Shown in pieces: positions 1 through 8,078 of a stretch of 64,000 bases of DNA. Source of the stretch: CAWDVK01 sp963805715 (GTDB lineage Bacteria; Actinomycetota; Actinomycetes; Streptosporangiales; Streptosporangiaceae). The position numbers were made by a program, and so were the translations under genes. Positions within the stretch are counted from its first letter, which is position 1. Every line of letters starts with the position of its first letter. The notes below the pieces were generated by a model that was given only the letters and a program-made list of their open reading frames with translations, was not told where the DNA came from and did not search any database. The DNA lies in NCBI GenBank assembly GCA_963805715.1, contig CAWDVK010000002.1, positions 186,001 through 250,000 of the forward strand. Direction: 5' to 3'.

Positions 1-1404
1 CTGTGGTCATGTGATCCTGGTAGCGGGTTGACAGCACGCTCCCGATCACGGCGACGCCGAGCGCGCCGCCGACCTGCAGGGCCACGGCGTTGGAGGCTGA
101 TCCGATACCGGAATCGCCCTGGGGGACCGAGCCCACGACGGAGTTCGTGGCCGTCGGCAGCAGCAGGCCGGCCCCAGCCCGATCAGCAGCAGGCCGGGCA
201 CCACGTCCCCGTAGGTCGTGGCAGCCGTGGACACCGCCGAGATCTGCCACAGGCCGCCGGCGATGGCCGCCAGGCCGGCGGCAACGGTGAACTTGATCCC
301 GATCAGGCGGGCGAGAATCGGGGACAGCGGCGCGCTCACGCCGAGCACGGCGGCCATGGGCAGGATGCGCAGCCCGGCCTGGAGGGGCGAGTAGCTGAGG
401 TCGAACTGCAGGAACTGAGTCTGCACGAACAGCGCCCCCAGCAGCCCGAAGACCCCGAGGCTCTCGGCCGCTGCGGCCACCGAGAACCGGCGATCGGAGA
501 AGAATCCCAGGTTCAGCATCGGATGGCTGCTGCGGGCTTCCCAGGCGACAAAGGCGCCGAGAACAACGAGGCTGGACAGCCCGGCTCCGACCACCTCCGC
601 TGAGGCCCAGCCCCTGGCCGGGGCCTCGATGATCGCCCACAGCAGCAGGCCCAGGCCGGTGATCGACAGCACCGCCCCCCAGGGATCGGGCCGGTCGGCG
701 GCCGGGTTCTTCGAGTCGGGCACCAGCACCAGGGCTGCGGCGAACGCGGCGACCGCGATCGGGACGTTGACCAGGAACACTGAGCCCCACCAGAACCGGG
801 CCAGCAGCAGGCCGCCGGCGATCGGGCCGATCGCGATACCCAGGCCGATGGTCCCGGCCCAGACACCAATCGCCCGGGCCCGCTCCGCCCGGTCGCGGAA
901 CACGTCGTTGATGATCGACAAAGACGGGGGGATCGTCAGCGCCGCGCCGGCCCCCATCACCGCCCGCCAGCCGATCAGCAGGTCCACCGACCCTGAGAAC
1001 GCAGCGCCGATCGATCCCGCGGCGAAGACGGTCAGGCCGATCAGGAAAAACCGCTTCCGCCCGAACCGGTCGGCCAGGCTGCCGCCGACCAGCAGCAGGC
1101 CCGCGAACACCATCGCATAGGAGTCGACGATCCACTGCAGTTCGCTTGAGGTAGCGGCCAGCTTCCGGACGAGGGTAGGCAGGGCCACGTTGAGGATCGT
1201 GTTGTCCACATTGACGATCAGCGCGGAAGCGCAGACCACCACCAATATGGCCCACCGGTGCCCACGCGGCACCGCGGAGAACCCAGGCGCGGAGACCACT
1301 GCATCAGAAGATCGCACCACCGGAACCCCCTGGAGGCCCATCGCGACGGTTGATGTTGTACCGCCGGGGTCCCGGGCAGCTGCCGGATGCACAGGCCGCG
1401 GCAC
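1..1404 (-). pseudogene. DHA2-type MFS drug exporter, frameshifted and cut by window edge
   Basis: Inner-membrane proton antiporter of the 14-TM DHA2 (EmrB/QacA) type. After an N-terminal extension the protein shows the family motifs NVDNTILNVALPT in TM1, LADRFGRK in the loop 2-3, and a motif-C-like GLGIAIGPIAGGLLL. At about 171-176 the frame breaks: the open frame ends in a Cys/Arg-rich tail, whereas the next frame continues a normal DHA2 C-terminus (LLLPTATNSVVGSVPQGDSG, then VALQVGGALGVAVIGSVLS) to the window edge. One missing G in a G run would explain it. The start at 1404 has no clear ribosome site; Met at 1341 is an alternative. Family call is secure; whether the frameshift is real or a sequencing error is open. 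Confidence 0.8.
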
Positions 1405-1789
1405 AAGCGCGCGGCCGAACCGGGCTTACGAGTGCCTCAACCGTACCTCCGGACGTGCCCGCGGCGAAATAAGCGCTGCCGGCTGCCTCCAAGGCGGCAG
1501 CCAGCACGACCCGCAGTGTTCAGGCGGCCAGCGGGCCGGGCGCACGAAGGCCGACCGTCGTTAGGCAGCGGCAGCGTCTGCCTGACCAAGGATGCCGCGG
1601 AAGATCCCCCGCCAGCGTCGCGGCAGAACAACGCGTTCGCCCGGCGTCAGACCGAACACGGGTCGTCGACAGAATCGGCAGGAATGCTGGCAGCTACAGC
1701 GCAGGGATGCACTCGCCTCACACGCGAGTGCGGAACCGCTCGTTCGGCGAGGGTCCGGCAAGCCGTCGTCGTGCTCGCCCAGGCAATGG
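1405..1789. other. intergenic stretch, nothing recognised
   Basis: Only short overlapping reading frames of Arg/Pro/Ala-rich composition on both strands, with no ribosome site, no recognisable motif and no repeat. Probably decayed DNA between the MFS gene and the broken winged-helix regulator. Confidence 0.4.
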
Positions 1790-2091
1790 CGGCCCGGCCC
1801 GGGGGCTGCCTGGCGCCGTCACCGGCTCGGGGGCCTGGGCTTCGCCGGTGGCGGGGTTCCGGGCTGGCGGGTTCTGGCTGCGGGCGGTGCGCCGGGATCT
1901 GACGGCGGTTGCGGCGGCCGTCTTTCTGCTGGGCGAGGTACCCAGCTGCGGTCAGGCCGGTGACGGTGCCGTTTGCGCTGCGCTCGGTGATTCCCGGGCT
2001 GGCCGCGATGTGCCGGGGCCGCACGCCCCGGGCCGGGCGCGGTGCGCCGCAGCACCCGGGCGTGTCCTGGCCGGGAACCCCAGCCGTCCAT
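1790..2091 (-). pseudogene. remnant of a winged-helix (MarR-like) transcriptional regulator
   Basis: The minus strand encodes HARVLRRTAPGPG in one frame and, directly after a one-base shift near 2018, HIAASPGITERSANGTVTGL followed by AAGYLAQQKDGRRNRRQI. Together these match the small actinobacterial winged-helix regulators that read roughly HARVLLCIARDPG-LRDIAASLGITERSA-GIV-DL-AGYV-K-KDGRRNRY. The helix-turn-helix and the wing are both visible, so the protein would have bound DNA. ATG at 2091 is a possible start. The reading frame is broken and the C-terminal part is low complexity, so it is called a pseudogene. Sequence similarity is by eye. Confidence 0.55.
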
Positions 2092-2273
2092 CCTCCCAGA
2101 AATTACTCTGATTTCTAGAAAAATATTGCCAGTTTTGTTCATATGTAGGTTTAGGCGCAGACACCGAGAATGCCGGTCGGCCGCGGCCAGCTACCCGGGT
2201 CAGCGACAGGGAACCGGGCAGGCAGACCTGACCGCCGGCACGTGACCCTGTTCCCCGACCAAGGAGAACCGTT

Positions 2274-2957
2274 ATGAGACGCCGAACCTTCGACGTAATG
2301 GTCAGCGTGGCCGGCCTGTTCCTGGCCGTCACGCTGATCGTGTCCGGCCTGCTGCTGACCTGGGCGCACAACTTCGTCAGCAACGAGGTCCGCACCCAGC
2401 TCACCGCGCAGCAGATCTACTTCCCGCCCGCGGGCAGCCCGGCCATCAAGGCCCCGGAGTTTGCCGCGATGCACCAGTACGCCGGGCAGCTGATGACCAC
2501 CGGTGCGCAGGCCGAGGTCTACGCCGACCACTTCATCGCCAACCACCTCAAGGTGATCGGCGGCGGCCTGACCTACTCCCAGCTGTCCGCCAAGGCGCTG
2601 ACCCAGCCCAATAACGTCAAGCTGGCCGCCCAGGTCCAGCTGATGTTCCGCGGCACCACGCTGCGCAGCATGCTGCTGAACGCCTACGCCTTCGGCACCA
2701 TGGCCACCATCGCCGGCATCGCCGCGATCGCCGCGTTCATCGCCGCCGGCGTCATGCTGATCCTCGGCGGCCTCGGCCTGGCCCACGCCCGCCGCGTCTC
2801 CCCCGAGACCGGCGTCCTCACCGGGCACCCCGCCGGTGCCGCCGACCCGGGCACCGGGCCGCTGCAAGCCACCCGCCCCGGCGACCAGCAGCCCAGCGAC
2901 CAGGACCTAGCCGCCGCCGGGACCAGGACCGCCGGCTCCAACGGCCGCCCCGGCTGA
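2274..2957 (+). CDS. actinobacterial two-TM membrane protein of unknown function
   Basis: 227 aa. One TM segment near residues 9-31 (VAGLFLAVTLIVSGLLLTWA), an extracytoplasmic region of about 100 residues containing IYFPPAGSPA and YAGQLMTTGAQAEVYADHFI, then a second hydrophobic segment near residues 145-172, and a Pro/Gly-rich cytoplasmic tail. This layout recurs in actinobacterial conserved hypothetical membrane proteins; no activity is known to me. The start is secure: AAGGAGA lies 6 nt before ATG. A perfect 20-bp inverted repeat 53 bp after the stop should end its transcript. It appears intact and is the only clearly healthy gene in the first 6 kb. The tail after residue 175 is longer than I expect for the family. 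Confidence 0.8.
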   Translation: MRRRTFDVMVSVAGLFLAVTLIVSGLLLTWAHNFVSNEVRTQLTAQQIYFPPAGSPAIKAPEFAAMHQYAGQLMTTGAQAEVYADHFIANHLKVIGGGLTYSQLSAKALTQPNNVKLAAQVQLMFRGTTLRSMLLNAYAFGTMATIAGIAAIAAFIAAGVMLILGGLGLAHARRVSPETGVLTGHPAGAADPGTGPLQATRPGDQQPSDQDLAAAGTRTAGSNGRPG

Positions 2958-3009
2958 GCACGGCCCGCCGGACCGCGCCGGCACCCCGGCAGCCCTGAGC
3001 TGCGACACG

Positions 3010-3053
3010 CACCTCGTGGTGCGGGCCGGAACGCCGGCCCGCACCACGAGGTG
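3010..3053 (+). terminator. perfect 20-bp inverted repeat with AACG loop
   Basis: Bases 3010-3029 are the exact reverse complement of 3034-3053, separated by AACG. There is no T-run, which is usual for actinobacterial terminators. It lies 53 bp beyond the membrane protein gene on the plus strand and inside the readthrough tail of the truncated malic enzyme frame on the minus strand, so it could terminate in both directions. Confidence 0.75.
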
Positions 3054-3149
3054 ACGGCATTCCGGCCGAAGCCCGGTGCCCGGTGAGTACAACGGACGAC
3101 AAGCCGCCCGCGGGTGGGGCGCCGAGATGGTCCGTCCGGCAGTGCGGGT

Positions 3150-4073
3150 GCCCTGCTCGGACAGGCCGCCGGCCATCATCGACCGCACGATCTGCTCGCA
3201 GACTCCGATGCCAGCCGACCCGGCGCCGAGCATCACGACCGTCTGGTCGCCCAGCCGCGACCCGGTGGCCGCTGCCCCGGCGGACAGCGCAGCCAGGACA
3301 ACGGCAGCAGTGCCCTGGATGTCATCGTTGAAGGTGAGCAGCTGGCCGCGGTAGCGTTTCAGGATGGGCAGCGCGTGCGGGGTGGAGAAGTCCTCCCATT
3401 GCAGCAGCACGTCGGGCAGCTCGGTGCGCACGGCCTGGACGAACCGGTCGACGAAGTCGTCGTAGTCGGCGCCGCCGATACGGCGGTGCCGCCAGCCAAG
3501 GTACATGGGGTCGTCGAGGAGTTCGGCGTTGTCGGTGCCGACGTCGAGCAGCACCGGCAGGGTGCGCGCCGGGTCGATGCCACCCAGTGCCGTGTACAGC
3601 GACAGCTTGCCGATCGGGATGCCCATGCCGCCGATGCCCTGGTCACCCAGGCCGAGAACCCGTTGCCCGTCGGTGACGACGATGACGTCGACCTCCCGCC
3701 GGGGCCGGTTGTGCAGGATCTCCGCGATGCGGTCGCGGTCGGGATAGGCGATGAACAGCCCCCGCGGACGGCGGTAGATCTCGCTGAAGCGCTGGCAGGC
3801 CAGCCCGACGGTGGGGGTGTACAGGATCGGCAGCATCTCCTCGATGTGGTCAGACACCAGCCGGTAGAACAGCATCTCGTTAGTGTCCTGCAGCGCGCGC
3901 AGGTTAACGTGCCGGGCGACGTCGGTGGGCTGCTCCCGGTAGGCCTGGTACCCGCGGCGCACCTGCTGCTCCAGCGTCTCCACCACGGCCGGCAGCAGGC
4001 CACGCAAGCCCAGACCGGAGCGTTCCTCCTCGGAGAAGGCGGTGCCCTTGTTCGTCAGCGGGTCCTCCAGCAC
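3150..4073 (-). pseudogene. NAD-type malic enzyme, C-terminal half lost
   Basis: Oxidative decarboxylation of malate to pyruvate. Residues 1-307 align by eye with the MaeA-type malic enzymes: YTPTVG with the catalytic Tyr at about residue 85, GLGDQGIGGMGIPIGK with the catalytic Lys at about 156, DVGTDNAELLDDPMYLGW, FNDDIQGTAAVVL, and the Rossmann GAGSAGIG. Homology stops abruptly after GGLSEQ at about 3152; the frame runs on to 2907 with about 80 unrelated residues, antisense to the end of the neighbouring membrane protein gene. The normal enzyme is about 550 residues, so most of the NAD domain is gone. The 5' end may also be frameshifted: GLRG in the upstream frame at 4080-4115 joins naturally to VLEDPLTNKG, whose first codon is GTG at 4073. 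Confidence 0.85.
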
Positions 4074-4385
4074 CCCCGCAGCCCGGGACCCTGACCGACG
4101 CCCATGATCTCTGCCACTCCTGTTCCGATAATGCCCGGGGCTGCGACGGTGCCGCTGCGCGGCGTGTCAGGCCGTACTCTGCCCGCGGTCGGTTGACCAG
4201 CCGGAGGCCTTCCTGTCGGGCACGTGATCCTCCCTCTTGCGGAAGGCGATCCCCGAGCCCGGCCTGCCGCGATCGGCCCCTTCCAGTCCTTCAGCCGGGT
4301 CGCACCGGCCAGGGCTTGTCCACTCGACACCCCTTCGCACCGCGGTGGCCCGGCTTCCGCGCGGCGGATCGGGCCGTCGGCGGTG

Positions 4386-4503
4386 TCAGCGGGTGATGGC
4401 CACCTTGAGGGCCTTGGTCTCCGCTGCGCGGCCGAAGGTGTCGTAGGCGTCGATGATGGCCTCGAACGTGAAACGATGGCTCACGAACTTCTCCGGTGTG
4501 AGC
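4386..4503 (-). pseudogene. C-terminal tail of a zinc-dependent alcohol dehydrogenase
   Basis: About 40 residues, ending in HRFTFEAIIDAYDTFG followed by KALKVAIT and a stop at 4386. This is the characteristic C-terminus of medium-chain zinc alcohol dehydrogenases of the kind that read HRF-L-DI-DAYDTFG-A---KALKV. Everything upstream is missing; at about 4503 the DNA switches to a fragment of another gene on the opposite strand. Confidence 0.7.
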
Positions 4504-4949
4504 CGCAGATCCTGGTCAGCCAGCACGGCTGCGACAGCCACCGGAACGATCCGCTGGCCAACCTGGGAACTGAGCATCGACGCGCAACGCGCCGCCCACG
4601 CCGCGATCCACGCGCTGGCCCACGACCTGGCCGGCGGACGCTGGCTGCTCACCGGCGGCGGGGGCTACGACCTGGTAGGCGTCGTGCCACGGACCTGGAC
4701 GCACCTGATCGCCGAGGCCGCAGGACAGCCGATCGACCCGGCCACCCCGACCCCCCTGCCGTGGCGCGAGTACGTCGCACAGCGAACCGGCCTGGCCGCG
4801 CCCGAGCAGATGACAGACGGGCACCCGCCACGTTCGTCCCCTTCGAGTCCGGCTACGACCCAGCCGACCCGGCCGACCAGGCGATCATGGCCACCCGCAA
4901 CGAAATCTTCCCCCTGCACGGGCTGACGCCGCTATCACGGCAATGTTGA
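4503..4949 (+). pseudogene. C-terminal part of acetoin utilization deacetylase AcuC
   Basis: Fragments in three frames reconstruct the last 150 residues of AcuC, a class I histone-deacetylase-fold enzyme: EPQILVSQHGCDSHRNDPLA, then AQRAAHAAIHALAHDLAGG, RWLLTGGGGYDLVGVVPR, EYVAQRTGLAAPEQMTDG, and FVPFESGYDP with IMATRNEIFPLHGL. The GCDSH motif carries a metal-site Asp and TGGGGY is the oxyanion-region motif of the family. Frame changes occur near 4565 (an extra base) and near 4820 (a missing G). The first 60 % of the gene is absent. It is a remnant, fused without any insertion sequence to the alcohol dehydrogenase tail on its left. Confidence 0.8.
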
Positions 4950-4964
4950 GGATCTTGCCAACGC

Positions 4965-5076
4965 CGATGCCAACATCGGCGTGCTCGCGTCTGGCCCGGG
5001 CGAGCGCGACCCTGGACAGATCCACCCCGACGGCGCTGCGGCCCTCAGCTCGCGGAATGAAATGAAGCTGCGCCAT
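4965..5076 (-). pseudogene. possible SAM-methyltransferase fragment
   Basis: The minus strand reads GRSAVGVDLSRVALARARRE followed by HADVGI, which resembles motif post-I of class I SAM-dependent methyltransferases (VTGVDLSP-A-ARAR). Nothing upstream or downstream continues the fold: motif I (GxGxG) is missing. Short match, so weak. Confidence 0.35.
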
Positions 5077-5118
5077 CCGAGGCTGATGTTAACCAGCTGG
5101 CGCCTATCCAGGCACAAC

Positions 5119-5692
5119 GAGTCGGCGTAGGAGCGCTCGGCACCCAACCCGGCTCGGTGCAGCACGCCCTCCTGATACGGCAGCGGTCCGACGACGTCGT
5201 CTTCTTCGTCCACACCGATGAACTGACCTCCACCGAGCGGCACCAGCTGAGGGCGCGCGGAGTCCGGGTCGATGGCGAGGTAGCACGGCTGGTGGTGGAG
5301 GACGACCGCCTGAGGGGTGTCGAGCTGGCCGACGGTCAGATGATCGAGCGAACAGCGGTGTTCATCCAGCCTGGGAACACCCCCCACGACGATAGCCTCC
5401 TGGCCGGCCTGGGCTGCAGCTCAACGGGGCTGGCTTCCCCATCATCGATGCCGTCGGCCGGACCAGCGTGCCCGGCGTCTGGGCGGCCGGCAACGTCGCC
5501 GATCCACGTGCCCAGGTCGTCACCTCCGCTGGCGCCAGATCCGCGGCGGCAATCGCCATCAACGCTGACCTGGTCCAAGAAGACACCGAGCGAGCAGCTG
5601 ACGACCTCGACACTGGCGGCGGCGCGTTCTCCGCAGCAATCGAGACCCGCGTCGCAGAGCTCGTACCCGGCGATCGCCGTCACGTGCTGTAG
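5119..5692 (+). pseudogene. C-terminal part of a thioredoxin-reductase-like FAD/NAD(P) oxidoreductase
   Basis: Starts inside the NADPH-binding domain (GALGTQPGSVQHALLIRQ, then DDVVFFVHT), continues through VEDDRLRGVELADGQ and IQPGNTPHDDSLLAGLG, then changes frame near 5416 and resumes with FPIIDAVGRTSVPGVWAAGN followed by VADPRAQVVTSAGARSAAA and the C-terminus. The VPGVWAAGNVADP block is the FAD-binding signature of thioredoxin-reductase-like proteins. The N-terminal FAD domain with GxGxxG and any CxxC are missing. One missing C in a CC pair would restore the frame, but the 5' truncation makes it a pseudogene regardless. Confidence 0.8.
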
Positions 5693-6088
5693 GACCGCCC
5701 TCCTGCTCACTGCTTCCACGCCCCAGCCGCAAGTCGCCTCATTGGCACCACACCGCCACGACGTGCCGATGCCGGAAGTTGCCCGCCGCATGCCTGTGGC
5801 CACTGCCAGATACCGTCAATCGCGGAGCTCGTAACGCTCAGAAGTGGCAGATCTGCGTGCGGCTGCAGACGCGATTGCAACAACTCCCAAGAACGCCGAA
5901 TCGGCGATCTGCGATCGCCCTTGAGGACGCCGACAACGCCGGGCAACGCACCTCGGCGAGTTACGGCCGAGCCTTAATACGTGAGTGAGCATGCGGGTTA
6001 ACGCATAAAAATGCGTGTTGCTCACCGCACTCATTTCGGCATCTCCGCGTAACTGAGGTGTCGTGCTCGGTCGGTGGTCATATATGGG
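5693..6088. other. gene-free stretch downstream of the integrase
   Basis: No convincing coding frame. The right half is less GC-rich and holds the nested inverted repeat at 5984-6025, about 60 bp beyond the 3' end of the integrase gene. Could include recombination arm sites, but no attachment core can be defined from one sequence. Confidence 0.4.
5984..6025. repeat. nested inverted repeat beside integrase gene
   Basis: Outer arms GTGAGC (5985-5990) and GCTCAC (6020-6025); inner arms ACGCAT (6001-6006) and ATGCGT (6011-6016) around an AAAA loop. It is 64 bp from the integrase stop, a usual place for the phage-type attachment site or a terminator. Confidence 0.4.
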
Positions 6089-7015
6089 TCAGGTGCCGGA
6101 AGCCATGTAGGCGGCGAGGATGTAGTTGGGGTGGCGGTCGAGGTTCTTGCGGGCCCGGTCGTATCGCATGGTGGTGCGTGGATCGGCGTGCCGGGCGGCG
6201 ATCTGGACGTCGCGCAGGTCAACGCCGGCGTCGAGCATGGTCGTGACGAATGTATGGCGGAGCATGTGAGGGTGCGGTCTGTCGATGCGCACGCCAGCTT
6301 GCTGGGCCAGGCGCCGCGATCGCCGTGTCGCGGCGTGCCGGTCCATCCGGGCACCCCGGCTGTTGAGCAGGATGGGCCCGCTCGTCCGGTTCCCGATGGC
6401 TTGGTCGATAGCGCCGCCGACCGCCGGCGGCAGCGGGACGAGCACGATCTTGGTGCCCTTGCCGCACACCCGGAGCACCCGGTGACCGTGTTCCTCCCCG
6501 AGGTCGCTGATGTCAGCGCCGGTGGCCTCGAAGATCCGGAGGCCGAGCAGGCCGAGCATGGCCACCAGCGCGAAATCATGCCGGTTCGCGGACTGGCGGG
6601 CGGCCGTGAGCATGGCCTCGAACTGCAGGTGGGTGAAGCCGAGCGTGGGCGACTCGGCGGGCACGGTAGGCCGGCGGACGTGCTCGGCTGGTGAGTGGTC
6701 CAGGACGCCGTCGATCAAGCAGGTCCGGTAGAACCCAGCGGTCACGGAGAAGCGCCGGGACACGGTGGAGGGCTTGAACCGGCGGATTTCCTGCATCCGC
6801 CGGATGTAGAGCTCCAGGTGTGGTCGGCGTGCCGCCAGCGGATTCAGGCCGCGCTCGGCGCACCAGGTGAGGTAGCAGCGCAGGTCGGAGTCGGTGTGGT
6901 CGCGGGAGGAGCCCTTGAAACGGGCCAGGTAGGCGGCTACCGCCAGCCGCAGCGGGTCAGGCACGTGTGCTGGGCGCTCGGAGGGGACAGGGATCAGCTC
7001 GCTGTAAGTCGTCAT
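6089..7015 (-). CDS. tyrosine recombinase / site-specific integrase
   Basis: 308 aa, cytoplasmic DNA strand-exchange enzyme. N-terminal core-binding region (LRLAVAAYLARFKG, then YLTWCAERGLNP, SAM-like) followed by the catalytic domain with the Arg of LLGLRIFEATG, the Lys of CGKGTKIVLVPL, HMLRHTF, AARHADPRTT and the nucleophile Tyr in MRYDRARKNLD. All catalytic positions are present. ATG at 7015 was chosen because similarity to the N-terminus of a second copy (9472-9575) begins just there; longer upstream frames are antisense to the toxin gene. It is divergent from a hicAB module 144 bp away. A related integrase start plus a second hic module recurs at 9.5 kb, so the two genes probably travelled together. 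Confidence 0.9.
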   Translation of the reverse strand: MTTYSELIPVPSERPAHVPDPLRLAVAAYLARFKGSSRDHTDSDLRCYLTWCAERGLNPLAARRPHLELYIRRMQEIRRFKPSTVSRRFSVTAGFYRTCLIDGVLDHSPAEHVRRPTVPAESPTLGFTHLQFEAMLTAARQSANRHDFALVAMLGLLGLRIFEATGADISDLGEEHGHRVLRVCGKGTKIVLVPLPPAVGGAIDQAIGNRTSGPILLNSRGARMDRHAATRRSRRLAQQAGVRIDRPHPHMLRHTFVTTMLDAGVDLRDVQIAARHADPRTTMRYDRARKNLDRHPNYILAAYMASGT

Positions 7016-7158
7016 GACCTGACAATGCGCCCGCTCGCCGCGATCACAGATGGTCCCGTCCCAGATACCGCACGAGCTGGAAGCGATCACCCTTGGCCCG
7101 GCCAGGACCCACGTTCCTTGCAGCGGTTTGACATGGCTGTGGTCTACCGTGCTGTGGC

Positions 7159-7362
7159 ATGGCCAAGGCTGCACGGGTGCTGGCGGCGCTGAAGCGAGAC
7201 GGCTGGACGGAGACCCGGCGCTCGGGCTCCCACCGGGTGCTCGTGAAAGGCGACCAGCAGCGCATCTGGGCCTACCATGACGGTGTAGATCTCGGCGGTC
7301 CGGCCATGGCCAGGATCGCCCGTGACTACGGTTACACACTTGCTGAACTGCGGAAACTATAG
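7159..7362 (+). CDS. hicA: HicA-family mRNA interferase toxin
   Basis: 67 aa. HicA fold (double-stranded RNA-binding-like): begins AARVLAALKRDGWTETR, then SGSHRVL with the catalytic His of the GSH motif, then AYHDGVDLGGPAMARIARD and YGYTLAELRKL. HicA cleaves mRNA when released from HicB. The antitoxin gene begins within 13 bp. No ribosome site is evident before ATG; TTGACA at 7128-7133 and TACCGT at 7145-7150 lie close upstream, so the mRNA may be leaderless. Gene order toxin-antitoxin, opposite to the second module at 9742-10175. Confidence 0.9.
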   Translation: MAKAARVLAALKRDGWTETRRSGSHRVLVKGDQQRIWAYHDGVDLGGPAMARIARDYGYTLAELRKL

Positions 7363-7374
7363 GACGATCTGGTG

Positions 7375-7596
7375 ATGAGCGCGTTGCGGGTCGAGCTGTT
7401 CTTCGACGATGAGGCCAGGAACTGGCACTATCGCGTGCCCGCCCTGCACATCAACGGCGGCGGGACGGCGACTCGCGCAGACGCTGAACGTGAATGCCTG
7501 TCGGCCATCGCGTTCGCCCTCGAAGGCGACCCCCGGGACTACGACGCTGACGCCGAGACGGTCACCCTCGACGTAAGTGTGGCACCAGCGGCCTGA
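7375..7596 (+). CDS. hicB: HicB-family antitoxin
   Basis: 73 aa from ATG 7375 (GTG 7372 is possible). The fold is the RNase H-like HicB_like type: VELFFDDEARNWHYRVPALH, then NGGGTATRADAERECLSAIA. HicB-like proteins bind and block HicA and often repress their own promoter. The protein is short and has no recognisable C-terminal DNA-binding domain, so autoregulation may be done by the complex or not at all. AGGA in the toxin stop region (7361-7364) can serve as its ribosome site, implying coupled translation. Confidence 0.85.
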   Translation: MSALRVELFFDDEARNWHYRVPALHINGGGTATRADAERECLSAIAFALEGDPRDYDADAETVTLDVSVAPAA

Positions 7597-8078
7597 ATCG
7601 CGCCCTCCCAACGCACCCGCGGCAGCATGAGCGCGCGTTGGCGCGCGTCGAGAGCATGAATAAAAATGTAACTCATGTAGGCCAGACAGCCGTCGACGGA
7701 GCCTGCCGGGACCAATCCAATAGACGTGAAGGCGACACCAACTGCGTCCATGTACGTAAGAAAGTGTCCGACGGGCGATTACGCCTAATTCCCGATGCCT
7801 CCTGACCGGTGAGTTCTCGCTTCTCCACGAGACACCTCAGTATTAACCGGAAAGAATCAGAAGTCAGCAAAGTCTGCCCATGCGGAGATGGCGATTCATA
7901 GAGTAGTCGCGGCAGCGAATCAACATCATGGCCTCGTTGCATCAGTATCCAGATCCGCATATTGTCATTCATGCCTGTTCCGTCCGCTCTGACTGCAAAT
8001 GCTTCCGCAGATCCGTTTCGCATTTCCAGATATCCCGGGCATCTATCCAGCGGCCCGCACTTACCTCATTGGAGAGCC
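7597..8078. other. gene-free, AT-richer stretch before the propeller gene
   Basis: No credible coding frame. Composition falls below the surroundings around 7650-7700 and 7840-7960. A short GC arm pair near 7629-7645 may end the hicAB transcript. The plus-strand frame from 7962 that joins the propeller gene lacks coding features before ATG 8079. Confidence 0.4.

Noticed and set aside
3114..4094. 326-codon plus-strand ORF opposite malic enzyme
   Set aside because: Antisense of unmistakable malic enzyme sequence.
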